Shown here: piece by piece, positions 40,864 through 51,200 of the stretch | Layout of the letters: each line of letters begins with the position of its first letter | Position numbering within the stretch: position 1 is the stretch's first letter | DNA from: an uncultured Clostridia bacterium | GTDB lineage: Bacteria > Bacillota > Clostridia > TANB77 > CAG-465 | Direction of reading: 5' to 3' | Length of the DNA stretch: 64,000 nt | NCBI GenBank assembly: GCA_934130595.1 | Contig: CAKOYF010000007.1 | Span: 13,171-77,170, forward strand | Made by a program: the position numbers and the translations under genes | Notes under the pieces: generated by a model | The model's input: the letters and a program-made list of their open reading frames with translations, nothing else | The model's database searches: none | What the model was told of the DNA's origin: nothing

Positions 40864-43800
40864 ATGATAAATTGTATTTTAGGAAAATCTAAAACAGGAA
40901 AATCTACTCATATATACAATATGATAGAACAAGATTTAAATGAAGATAATAACGTTATTTTATTTGTTCCTTCTCAAGAAAGAGCTAAAGTAGAAAAGGA
41001 ATACATGAAATGCTTGAATAAAAGTGGTGTTATAGGTGTAAATATAACTACTATTTCTGAGTTTATTTCATCTCAACTAAAATTACAAAATCTACATATT
41101 GAAGATAAGTATTTATCTAAATTAGATAGAAAAATAATACTTACACAAATAATAAAAGAAAATCCAGATATATTTACTATTTTTAATAAAGTAAAAAACT
41201 ATCCTGGATTTCTAGATGTATTAGACATTTATATGGATTTATTTAGAAAAAGCAGTTTAAAAGTTGAGGAGTTAACAGCTTTAAGTACAGGAGATAAAAG
41301 AACAGATTCAAAATTTAAGGAAATCCTTAATATTTATGAGAAGTATTTAAGTAAAATAGAAAGCAACTATATAGATTCAGTTGAAGAAATGGATATGTTT
41401 ATTACAAACTTAGAAAGATGTGAATGGTTAAAAAAAGCATCAAAATTAAAAGTGTATTTTGATGGATACAATAACTTTTCAAATAGTGAGTTTGAATTTA
41501 TAGATATGCTTATGAAAGAAGGCATAGATTTAACATTTTCACTTAATACAGATATAACACGAATAGAAGAAATATTTTTATCTTCTAGCATTTTTGAAAT
41601 ACCAAATAAAACATATAAAAAGATTTGTGTACTTGCAGATAAAAACAATTGCAAGTTAGAAAATATAATAAAGTACGATAATGTATTAAAAACTAAAGAA
41701 GATATAAAGTTTATTGCAAATAATTTATTTGAGAGTACAAATAAAGAAATTGAAAAAATAAATTTAGAAAATATAGAATTTATGATATATCCTAATATAT
41801 TAAAAGAAATTGAAGAGGTCGCTAGAAAAATTTCTAAAAAGATAAGTGAAGGATATAGATATTCAGATTTTGCAATATATACTACAGTACCAGACGAATA
41901 TTATAAAGTTATATCAAGAATTTTTTATGAAAATAATCTTGAAATTTATTTGTCTAAAAGTAAGTGTATATCTGAATCTGTACTAGTAAAATATATACAA
42001 GGAGTATTGAATCTAGCATCTAAAGGAATGAATCTTGAGATTATTTTTGAAATTCTAAAGCAAGGAATAACAGATGTTGATGAAAAAGATATATTTTTAC
42101 TTGAAAATTATATGAAGGAATTTAACGTAAATAAATATCTTGTAAATTCTGAGTTTAAATTAAATAATGAAAAAAATACATATGATTTAGAAAGATTAAA
42201 TAGTATTAGAGAAAAAATAATACAGATGTATTCATTTGTATTAGATATGAAAAAAGGAAGTAGCAAAGATATTATTTCAAGTATTTATAATCATCTAGAG
42301 CAAAATAATATATTCTTAAATTATAAAAAGATTACTGAACCTATAAAAGAAGATTTAGTAAATTTAGATATGAAGAATTTTGAAAATCAAGTATGGAGTG
42401 GATTAGTAGACATTTTTAATTCTATTGTAAAAGTATATAAAGATGAAGAACTTACAATTGAAGAATTTAGTAATATATTTAATCTAGTTGTAAAAGATAT
42501 AAAGATAAAGACTTTACCTCCAACAAAAGACCAGATAGAACTTGTAGATATAAATGTCTCAAAAATTGAAACAAGAAAAATTGTATTTTTTATTGGTGTA
42601 GTTGAAGGAAAATTTCCTCAAAAAGTAGATGAAGATATATTTTTCACAGACAATGAACTAGAAAAAATAAAAGAAAAACAAGTTGAAATAAAAGAAACAA
42701 CTATTACTAAGTTAAACATGGGATATTTTAACATATATGAAGCTTTAAATAATATTAGCGAAAAATTATATGTATGTATTCCAGCAGCATCACTAGATGG
42801 AAAAGCTACTAGAAAGTCTAGCTTAATTACTCTAATGCAACAGATTTCAAAATTTAATATAAATGGTAATGTTACTAGTGAGTATAATGAAGAAGATGTG
42901 TATAGCATAACATCTAAAGATGAGCTTTTTATGTGGTTAATAAAAAGCATATACAATATGAAAGAAAATGATGATATTTCTAAAATATATAGTGTGTATA
43001 GTTATTTTAAAAATGATGAAATGTATTCTAAAATATTAGAATTTAAAAAGGATGATTCTAATTTAAGCAAAGAATTAGTAGACATTATATATAGTAATGA
43101 GTTTAAGACAAGTATTAGTAAATTAGAGCTATATAAAAAGTGTCCTTTCTCATATTTTATGCAATATATATTAAAAGTTTGTCCAAATAAAGAGGCAAAG
43201 GTTAATGTTTTAGAACTTGGAAGTTTTATGCATGGAGTATTAGAGAGTTTTTCAAAATATTTACTTGAAAAAGGAATAAGATGGCAAGAAATATTAGATG
43301 AAAACTTAGAGGATATAAAACCAGAGTATGAAAAAATACTTGAAAACGTTATATTTGAAAGTATAGATAAAAACCTTTCTAAGCAAAAACAAAGTGTAAG
43401 ATACATGGTTTTAAAAAGAAAATTAACTAACACTATGAAAAAAGTAATAAAAACAGTAGCTTTAAGTTATAATCAAAGTGAATTTGAACCATATGGATAT
43501 GAAATAGAGTTTAAAGATGGTAGTGCATTTTTACCAATGGAAATCGAGTTAGAAAATAATAAGACAATGAAGGTAATTGGTAAAATAGATAGAGTAGATA
43601 TGCTTAAATTTAAAGATAATTTATATATTCGTGTAGTAGATTATAAATCAAGTGGAAAAGAACTAAAATTAGATAATATAAAAGAAGGGCTTTCTTTGCA
43701 ATTAATAAGTTATATGATTGCTTTTATGGAAAATAAAAAAGAAGAAAAAATAATACCAGCTGGTATGGTGTATTTCAATTTATCAGATAAATTGGTTGCA

Positions 43801-44154
43801 CTTTCACAGTATGAGCAAGATAACGAAAAAATAAAAAGAAAACTTCTTAAAAGACTAAAAATGAATGGAATTTTCTTAAAAGATATTGAAATATTAAATA
43901 AAATGGATAGAAATTTTGAATCAAATCCCAAAGATAGTCTAATTGATGTTAGCAAAATTAGTGTATCACGTGGTTCAAATAAAGTATTAGAAGAAAAAGA
44001 ATTTGAAAATTTATGCAGTGAAACTAAAATAGTATTGAGTAATATAGGAAAAGAATTATCTAGTGGAAGAGTAAAAATAGCCCCTAATAAAAAAGAGAAT
44101 TATTGCGAATATTGTAAGTATTCAAGCACGTGTAGAAAAAACATACAAGTATAA
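40864..44154 (+). CDS. addB: AddAB helicase-nuclease subunit B
   Basis: A 1096-residue subunit that, with AddA, resects double-strand breaks for recombination. The degenerate helicase Walker A is GKSKTGKST (7-15). The nuclease motif is RVVDYKSSGKELK (~920-933), preceded by the family's GKIDRVD. Four Cys for the iron-sulfur staple are at KKCPFSYF (~760) and in the final CEYCKYSSTC. The length is usual. addA normally follows directly, but the next gene is unrelated, so addA is elsewhere. Confidence 0.92.
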   Translation: MINCILGKSKTGKSTHIYNMIEQDLNEDNNVILFVPSQERAKVEKEYMKCLNKSGVIGVNITTISEFISSQLKLQNLHIEDKYLSKLDRKIILTQIIKENPDIFTIFNKVKNYPGFLDVLDIYMDLFRKSSLKVEELTALSTGDKRTDSKFKEILNIYEKYLSKIESNYIDSVEEMDMFITNLERCEWLKKASKLKVYFDGYNNFSNSEFEFIDMLMKEGIDLTFSLNTDITRIEEIFLSSSIFEIPNKTYKKICVLADKNNCKLENIIKYDNVLKTKEDIKFIANNLFESTNKEIEKINLENIEFMIYPNILKEIEEVARKISKKISEGYRYSDFAIYTTVPDEYYKVISRIFYENNLEIYLSKSKCISESVLVKYIQGVLNLASKGMNLEIIFEILKQGITDVDEKDIFLLENYMKEFNVNKYLVNSEFKLNNEKNTYDLERLNSIREKIIQMYSFVLDMKKGSSKDIISSIYNHLEQNNIFLNYKKITEPIKEDLVNLDMKNFENQVWSGLVDIFNSIVKVYKDEELTIEEFSNIFNLVVKDIKIKTLPPTKDQIELVDINVSKIETRKIVFFIGVVEGKFPQKVDEDIFFTDNELEKIKEKQVEIKETTITKLNMGYFNIYEALNNISEKLYVCIPAASLDGKATRKSSLITLMQQISKFNINGNVTSEYNEEDVYSITSKDELFMWLIKSIYNMKENDDISKIYSVYSYFKNDEMYSKILEFKKDDSNLSKELVDIIYSNEFKTSISKLELYKKCPFSYFMQYILKVCPNKEAKVNVLELGSFMHGVLESFSKYLLEKGIRWQEILDENLEDIKPEYEKILENVIFESIDKNLSKQKQSVRYMVLKRKLTNTMKKVIKTVALSYNQSEFEPYGYEIEFKDGSAFLPMEIELENNKTMKVIGKIDRVDMLKFKDNLYIRVVDYKSSGKELKLDNIKEGLSLQLISYMIAFMENKKEEKIIPAGMVYFNLSDKLVALSQYEQDNEKIKRKLLKRLKMNGIFLKDIEILNKMDRNFESNPKDSLIDVSKISVSRGSNKVLEEKEFENLCSETKIVLSNIGKELSSGRVKIAPNKKENYCEYCKYSSTCRKNIQV

Positions 44155-44262
44155 AAAGCTCATAAATTGGCAGAATTTGGAAAACAATATTACATTATTA
44201 CAAGAGGATTATTGTATTATTAAGAAAATGTTACGAAAATTACATTTTTCCCTTTTAAAGGG

Positions 44263-44290
44263 TTGAAATTATCTGAAAAAAAGATATAAT
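44263..44290 (+). promoter_or_regulatory. promoter of the AT-hook protein gene
   Basis: TTGAAA (44263-44268), 16 bases, TATAAT (44285-44290). The ~95-base leader contains a weak AAGGA/TCCTT hairpin followed by TTTTT (44332-44354). Confidence 0.55.
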
Positions 44291-44388
44291 ATAAGTAGCT
44301 TATTAAGGCAAAATTTAAATTTAATATGTGAAGGAGTTTTAATCCTTTTTAATCAATATATTACAAACTAAAGAGGGAGAGTTGTTAT

Positions 44389-45675
44389 ATGGCAGATATA
44401 GTAGTAAGTTCAAAGAAGAAGATTAACTTTTTTGATAGAGTAATACAAAGCGTAGTAATTATGCTTAATATGGGGAAAATGAATAAAGCGATAGACGAGC
44501 ATCTATCTGTAATTAGAAAAACAGAGGGAGATGACAAGAAAGTTTATCAAGAAAATATATTACGTGAAATAGTTTTTGTAAAATATCAATATGATATTAT
44601 GCAAAGAAGTATGTACGATTTAAAAATGTCTTATCCTGATGACATAATAGACAATATTAATTCATCAGATAAAACAACAAGACTTGAATTACAAAAGAAT
44701 TTTCTTGAAATGGAATATGATAGAGTAACAAAGTCTAAATTTAAATCTAAAGAAGAAATAAAATTTAATTTACTTGCAATTTCATCTGCAATAGATGAAG
44801 TTAAACAAAATATAAAAGATGAAGGAAAAGCTCAAAGATATAACCAAGTAATAAAAATTGCTGAGGATATAGATACAGCTATACAAACAGATCAATATAA
44901 AGATGAGTTATACAAGGATTTATTTAAAGCAATAGATGAATATGTTGGATATATAAATGATAATTATGATATATCTAAATTACCTTCTGATGAAAGAGAA
45001 CTAATAGAATATGTAATTGAGTCTATGATAAAAGGTATCGAATCAGACATAGACAAGCATATGTATGAGTATAACTTAATTATCAATATTTGTAAAAATT
45101 CATATAGATACTTTAAAATAATAGATAAGATTTTCGGAAAAATTTTAAAAATATATGACGAAAGCTTTGAAAAAGAAATTGTTAATGAAAACGATTATAT
45201 TAAAATGTTTAAAGAAATCTATGACATGATGATAAAAACAAAAGTAAATGACGTTCATAGAACAATTTCAACAGAAGATGAATATTTAGAGTATTCTAAA
45301 TTACTTGCTAGTGAAGATGAGAACGAAGTAGACAAGTTTTTATTTGAAAAAGCTAAAGAAATGACTAGTATGGATAGTATTAGAGAAAAAATTGAAAAAA
45401 TACTTACTCCAGAAGAGCCAGAAGAATCTGAAGATCCCGAAGAGGATATAGACATAGACAAATTAAACTTAGATGAAATATTAGGAAAGAATACTTCATC
45501 TGAAGATAAAAAAGAAGAGGAAGAAGTAGAAAAAGTAGAAGAAGACACTGAAAAAGATGAAAACAAAGAAGAGGCAATTGAAGAAGAAAAACCTAAAAGA
45601 AGAGTGGGAAGACCTAGAAAAGAAGAGAAGCCTAAAGAAAAAAGACGTGTAGGCCGTCCTAGAAAAAATAAATAG
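44389..45675 (+). CDS. coiled cytosolic protein with two C-terminal AT-hooks
   Basis: A 428-residue protein with ribosome site AGAGGGAGAG. Residues ~10-340 are predicted to be helical with no enzyme motif. Residues ~345-400 are an acidic Glu/Asp linker. The end has two AT-hook motifs, KRRVGRPRKEEKPKEKRRVG and a second RVGRPRK, which bind the minor groove of AT-rich DNA. Such tails are uncommon in bacteria. It precedes spoIIE in the same direction, though spoIIE has its own promoter. A nucleoid-associated role, perhaps in sporulation, is an inference. Confidence 0.75.
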   Translation: MADIVVSSKKKINFFDRVIQSVVIMLNMGKMNKAIDEHLSVIRKTEGDDKKVYQENILREIVFVKYQYDIMQRSMYDLKMSYPDDIIDNINSSDKTTRLELQKNFLEMEYDRVTKSKFKSKEEIKFNLLAISSAIDEVKQNIKDEGKAQRYNQVIKIAEDIDTAIQTDQYKDELYKDLFKAIDEYVGYINDNYDISKLPSDERELIEYVIESMIKGIESDIDKHMYEYNLIINICKNSYRYFKIIDKIFGKILKIYDESFEKEIVNENDYIKMFKEIYDMMIKTKVNDVHRTISTEDEYLEYSKLLASEDENEVDKFLFEKAKEMTSMDSIREKIEKILTPEEPEESEDPEEDIDIDKLNLDEILGKNTSSEDKKEEEEVEKVEEDTEKDENKEEAIEEEKPKRRVGRPRKEEKPKEKRRVGRPRKNK

Positions 45676-45682
45676 TTTTTGA

Positions 45683-45720
45683 TTAGAAAATAGCCAAATT
45701 TTATGTTTGACTATTTTTCT
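45683..45720 (+). terminator. weak terminator before spoIIE
   Basis: AGAAAATAG pairs imperfectly with CTATTTTTCT across a 17-base loop. Moderate evidence only. Confidence 0.45.
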
Positions 45721-45760
45721 ATATAAGGAGAAAGTAAATATTTTAAGATTTAGTTTGATT

Positions 45761-45793
45761 TTGACAATTTTTTTGAATTTCATATAGTAGAAT
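45761..45793 (+). promoter_or_regulatory. spoIIE promoter with 21-base spacing
   Basis: TTGACA (45761-45766), 21 bases, TAGAAT (45788-45793). Spo0A-activated sigma-A promoters such as spoIIE and spoIIG of Bacillus have a similar over-long spacer (21-22 bases). The -35 TTGACAA is also close to the 0A box TGNCGAA. Confidence 0.55.
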
Positions 45794-45829
45794 ATAGAGT
45801 ATATAAAGAAACATAAAGAGGTGTAAAAA

Positions 45830-48181
45830 ATGATATATAATAAGTATCTAGACAATGATATTGATGAAAAGGTTGGATCTGTTATTAATACAGTAAAAAA
45901 AGTAGTTAATTTTAAAAATATAATGTTTGTATTATTTGCTTTACTTTTATCTACTAAAACTTTTATAGGTGATTTTAGACCGTTTAATTATGTTATGTTG
46001 GCTGTTGCTAGTGCATTTGAAGTACCTTTGTTGCTAATGTTAGTTGCGTCTTCGATTGGACTAGCTATAGGAGGATATACTTCTAGTTTAATTTTACTGG
46101 TTGTATTTTTCTTGTTGTATAACTTAGTTACGGCAATAGTAAACATAGAAGGAATAAATAAGAAGTATACAGTATTTATTAAATTCTTTGCTTCTATGTG
46201 TATATTACAAATTGTATTTTCATTTATTACAGGTGATTTATTTACTGAACTTTTTAAAGTTCTTTCAAGTATAATAGCATCTGGAATAATATATCTTGTT
46301 ACTGTAACAGGAATGAATGTTATTTTAAATTTAAAAAATGGTTTTGTATATACAAAAGAAGAAAGTATTATGATGATGCTTACAGTTGCTATGTTAGTTT
46401 CAGCTGCAAGTCCAATAAGTATATTTGGATTTAAATTAGTTGAAATTATAGCATTTATACTAATACTTTTATATGGTTGGGAAAATGGTGCAATTCTTGG
46501 TGCAACTACAGGTTTAATGATAGGACTTACATATACTTGCTTATGTGATGTATCTATGTCATTTGTTGTTGCTATTGCTTTTAGTGGTTTTATATCTGGA
46601 TTGCTAAGAAAGTTTGGAAAGATTTCAGTAATTATAGCTTTTATTGCTGGAAACATATATATTTCATACTACTCAAATGGAATGACACAAATAAATACTG
46701 TAGCATGTGAAGTTTTAGTTGCGTCAGTTGTGTTATTCTTTATGCCTAAGTATATTGAAAGAAAATTAGATAATTTATTTGATTTAGGAAAAGGATTAGA
46801 GGCAGTAAAAAATAATTTACTTAGTCCAACTAAAGAGGCAAAACAAAAAATTGGCGCAGTATCAGAAGTGTTTAGTAATTTAGCAGACATTACAGTTCAA
46901 ACAAATAAAGAAACAGAAAAAGAAACAGCAGAAGTAATAAAAAAATATATACTAAGCTATGTTAATAATACATGCTTTGCTTGTGATAATATAAATGATT
47001 GTATTGAAAAAGAAAATTTGGATCAAACAGCAGAATTTTTAGCAGAGAGACTAGAAAATGGTGAACCAATAGAACAAGAAATGCTAAGATTTAAATGTAG
47101 AAATTCGAAAGTTATTATAGATAATTTATATGACATATATAACAATATGAAAGTAACTAGAATATTAAAGCAAAGAGAACTTGAAAACACAGAGAAAGTA
47201 TCAAAGCAATATAAAGAGGTATCTAAATTATTAAATACAATTGCTGAAAACATAAAAGAAGGAGAACTAGTAAAAGATGAATCTCAAAAGAAATTAAGAG
47301 AAGAATTAAAGTTCTACGGATTTAATGTGTATGAAGATGAATTTAATAGAGATGCAGATTCTGTTGAGTATACTTTTGTAACAGATATATTAACAAATAT
47401 AGATAAACAAAAAAAGCAAATTTCACAACTTGCAAGTAATATACTAGAACAAAATATGACTATAAAATTAATATTAAATATATCTAAAACAGAAAAATCT
47501 AAGATAAAACTTGTATCTACACCTAGATATAATATAAAAACAGAGATAATATCTGAAAAGAAATCAGGAGAGATGGTATCTGGTGATACATATCTTCAAA
47601 TGGAACTACAAGATTTAAGAAAACTAACTGTAATAAGTGATGGTGTAGGTTCAGGAAAAGACGCAGCTAAAAGTTCTACTGCTGTGGTAAATATTCTTGA
47701 AAGATTACTTAGTGGTGGATTTAACGAAGAAAAAGCAATAGAAATAGTAAATAGTATAATAAAATTAAAAGGTGATGACGAATTATATGCTACATTGGAT
47801 GCTTCAATAATTAATGAGAAAGATGGAGAATGTTTCTTCATTAAATTAGGAGCAGCACCTACATATTTAATAGAAAATGGAAAAGTAGTTACAATTACAT
47901 CTACTACAATTCCTGTTGGTCTTGTAGACAATACAGATTATATTCCAATTTGCAAAAAATTAAATGATGGTGACTTTATTATACAAGTATCTGACGGTGT
48001 TGTTTTTGATGATATGGATCCAAATAGTAATTATTTAAAGAATTATCTTGTTACATGTGATATTAATAAACCAGCTAAAATAATAGCACAAGAAATAAAA
48101 GAAGTACTATATTTGAATAATGGTGGTGTATTAGATGATGATGCAACAATAATAGTAAATAAAATTGAAAAGAATTCATAA
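45830..48181 (+). CDS. spoIIE: stage II sporulation protein E
   Basis: A 783-residue membrane phosphatase that dephosphorylates SpoIIAA to activate sigma-F in the forespore. About ten transmembrane helices occupy ~25-310. The middle region with four conserved Cys (NNTCFACDNINDCIEKE, ~385-400) follows, and the C-terminal PP2C domain (~575-783) has VISDGVGSGKDAAKSS, LGAAPTYLIENGK and VSDGVVFDD with the metal-binding Asp residues. Its presence shows a spore-forming organism. Length is near the usual 780-830 residues. It is transcribed alone. Confidence 0.95.
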   Translation: MIYNKYLDNDIDEKVGSVINTVKKVVNFKNIMFVLFALLLSTKTFIGDFRPFNYVMLAVASAFEVPLLLMLVASSIGLAIGGYTSSLILLVVFFLLYNLVTAIVNIEGINKKYTVFIKFFASMCILQIVFSFITGDLFTELFKVLSSIIASGIIYLVTVTGMNVILNLKNGFVYTKEESIMMMLTVAMLVSAASPISIFGFKLVEIIAFILILLYGWENGAILGATTGLMIGLTYTCLCDVSMSFVVAIAFSGFISGLLRKFGKISVIIAFIAGNIYISYYSNGMTQINTVACEVLVASVVLFFMPKYIERKLDNLFDLGKGLEAVKNNLLSPTKEAKQKIGAVSEVFSNLADITVQTNKETEKETAEVIKKYILSYVNNTCFACDNINDCIEKENLDQTAEFLAERLENGEPIEQEMLRFKCRNSKVIIDNLYDIYNNMKVTRILKQRELENTEKVSKQYKEVSKLLNTIAENIKEGELVKDESQKKLREELKFYGFNVYEDEFNRDADSVEYTFVTDILTNIDKQKKQISQLASNILEQNMTIKLILNISKTEKSKIKLVSTPRYNIKTEIISEKKSGEMVSGDTYLQMELQDLRKLTVISDGVGSGKDAAKSSTAVVNILERLLSGGFNEEKAIEIVNSIIKLKGDDELYATLDASIINEKDGECFFIKLGAAPTYLIENGKVVTITSTTIPVGLVDNTDYIPICKKLNDGDFIIQVSDGVVFDDMDPNSNYLKNYLVTCDINKPAKIIAQEIKEVLYLNNGGVLDDDATIIVNKIEKNS

Positions 48182-48195
48182 TGAATACATAAGAT

Positions 48196-48230
48196 AAGAG
48201 ATATACATTGGTATATCTCTTTAATTTTTT
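48196..48230 (+). terminator. terminator after spoIIE
   Basis: AGAGATATAC and GTATATCTCT pair around ATTG, followed by TTAATTTTTTT. Confidence 0.88.
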
Positions 48231-48271
48231 TCTCTTATAGCATTAATATCCTATACTTTTACATAAAATTT

Positions 48272-48280
48272 TGGTATAAT
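48272..48280 (+). promoter_or_regulatory. extended -10 promoter of dnaE
   Basis: TGGTATAAT, an extended -10, lies 18 bases before the GTG start. There is no good -35. The leader would be very short. Confidence 0.5.
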
Positions 48281-48298
48281 ACACTCAGGTGATAAAAA

Positions 48299-51200
48299 GT
48301 GAGTTTTGTACATTTACATTTGCATACTGAGTATAGTTTACTTGATGGTGCAATAAGAATTGATGAAGTAGTAAAAAAAGCAAAAGAGTATAATATGCCA
48401 GCAATAGCTATAACTGACCATGGAAACATGTTCGGTGCTATTGAAATGTATAAAGAATGTAAAAAAAATGGAATTAAACCTATTATTGGATGTGAATTTT
48501 ATGTAGCTCCACGTAGCAGATTAGATAAAGAAGGAAGAATTGATACAGAACCTAATCATCTTATATTATTGGCAATGAATAATACAGGATATAAGAACTT
48601 GGTTAAATTATGTTCTATTGGATATACAGAAGGTTTTTATTATAAACCAAGAATAGACTTAGAAGTTCTTGAAAAATATAATGAGGGATTAATTTGCTTG
48701 TCTGCTTGTATTGCTGGTGGATTATCTAGAAAAATAATAAACGGAGATATTTTAGGAGCAAGAGAAATGCTTGAAAAATATGTTAGCATATTTGGAAAAG
48801 ATAGATATTTTTTAGAGCTTCAAGATAATAAATTAAGAGAGCAAATTTTAGTAAACCAAAAATTAATAGAATTTTCAAAAGAGTATGGATTAAATTTAGT
48901 AGCTACAAATGACTGTCACTATTTAAATAAAGAAAATTATGATTTTCATGAAGTACTACTATGTATACAAACAAGAAAAATACTAAGTGATGAAGATAGA
49001 TTAAGATTTAAAGTAAACGAGTTTTATTTTAAATCACCAGAAGAAATGAAAGAAGCCTTTAAAGCAATACCTGAGGCTATTGAAAATACATTAAAAATAG
49101 CAGATATGTGTAATGTTGAATTAGAATTTGGACATACCATATTACCTGAGTTTAAAATAGATGAAAACATATCTCATTTAGAGTATTTTACTAAAAAGTG
49201 CTATGAGGGAATACCCAAAAGATATACTCCAGACAAATACGAAAAAGTAAAAGAAAGACTAGATTATGAAATAAGTGTCATAGACAAAATGGGATACATA
49301 GATTATTTTCTAATAGTTGCGGATTTTATTAATTATGCTAAATCTCAAAATATTCCAGTAGGCCCAGGAAGAGGAAGTGGAGCAGGATCAATTGCTGCAT
49401 ACTTAATAGGGATAACAGATATAGATCCACTTAGATTTGATTTAATCTTTGAAAGATTTTTAAATCCAGAAAGAGTTAGTATGCCGGATTTTGACGTAGA
49501 TTTTTGTTATGAAAGAAGACAGGAAGTAATAGACTATGTATCACAAAAATATGGAAAAGATCATGTAGCACAGATTATTACATTTGGAACTATGGCTGCA
49601 AGAGCGGTTATTAGAGATGTGGCTAGGGTTTTAGACGTACCATATCAAAAGGCAGATATGATAGCTAAGTTAATACCACATAATTTTAAAATTACTATAG
49701 ATGAAGCCTTAGAGCAAAACTTAGATTTTAGAAAATTATATAATGAAGATTTAGAAGTAAAAAGAATTATAGATATATCTAAAAAGCTAGAGGGACTTGC
49801 AAGACAGGCATCTACTCATGCATGTGGAGTTGTAATAACAAAAGAACCAGTATCTAATTATGTACCACTTTATGAAAATGAAGGCCAGATTTCTACACAG
49901 TATACTATGACAACGCTTGAAGAATTAGGACTATTAAAAATGGATTTTTTAGGACTAAGAACTTTAACTGTAATAGATGATACTAAGAAGCTAGTTAAAA
50001 AAATTAGAGGAATAGATGTAGATTTTGGAACTTTTGAAGACAAAGAGACATATAAAATGTTAACTCAAGGAAAAACACTAGGAATATTCCAAATGGAGAG
50101 TCCTGGTTTTAGAAAAATGATGATGAAAATGGAACCGGATTCAATAGATGATATTATAGTAATGATATCTTTATATAGACCTGGACCAATGGATCAAATT
50201 CCAAGATATATAAAAAACAAAAACAATAAAGATAATATAGAGTATACACATGAATCATTAAAAGAGATTTTAAGGCCAACATATGGCTGTATGGTATATC
50301 AAGAACAAGTTATGCAAATATTTAGAAAACTAGCTGGATATAGTTTAGGAAGAGCCGATATAGTAAGAAGAGCTATGGGAAAGAAAAAGATAGATGTAAT
50401 GAATAAAGAAAGAGAAGTCTTTATAGAAGGAGCATCTAAAAACGGTATAGACAAAGAGAGTGCAAATAAAATCTTTGATGAAATGGCAGAGTTTGCAAAA
50501 TATGCTTTTAATAAGTCTCATGCGGCTGCATATGCAGTATTAGCTTACCAAACAGCGTATTTAAAATGTCACTATCCAAATGAATTCTTAGCTGCAAATA
50601 TGAATTCTTTTATGGGAAACCAAAATAAAATTCCTATATATATAAATGAAAGTAGAGAACTTGGAATTGAAGTTTTAAAACCAGATATAAATGAAAGCTA
50701 TTCTAAATTTACTGTAATAAATGGAAAAATAAGATTTGCACTTAATTCTATAAAAAATGTAGGAGAGAATGCTATTGATGAAATAATTAAAGAGCGAAAT
50801 ATAAACGGAAAATATAGAAGCTTTATAGATTTCTGTCAAAGAGTATCTGGTGAATGTGTAAATAAAAAATGTGTTGAAAGCTTAATTAAAGCAGGATGTT
50901 TTGATGAGCTAGAAAAACAATATAATAGATATGATCTCTTAGATAATTTTGAAGTAATAATTGATGGAGTAAATCATACAAGAAAAACAAACTATATAAA
51001 TCAAATTAACTTCTTTAGTGAAATAGAACAAGAAGGAAACACAATAAAAATAGATAAGAGTGGAAGAGTACCATCTAAAAGAGAACTTCTAGATATGGAA
51101 AGAGAGATGCTTGGACTGTATATTTCAGGTCATCCATTAGACGAATACAAAGATTATATTAAGAAAAATTCAACTGTTTCTACAATAGATTTAAACTACG

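Noticed and set aside
45988..46656. 222-codon ORF on the minus strand inside spoIIE
   Set aside because: It is antisense to the transmembrane part of spoIIE, with no ribosome site and no family resemblance; an artefact of hydrophobic codons.
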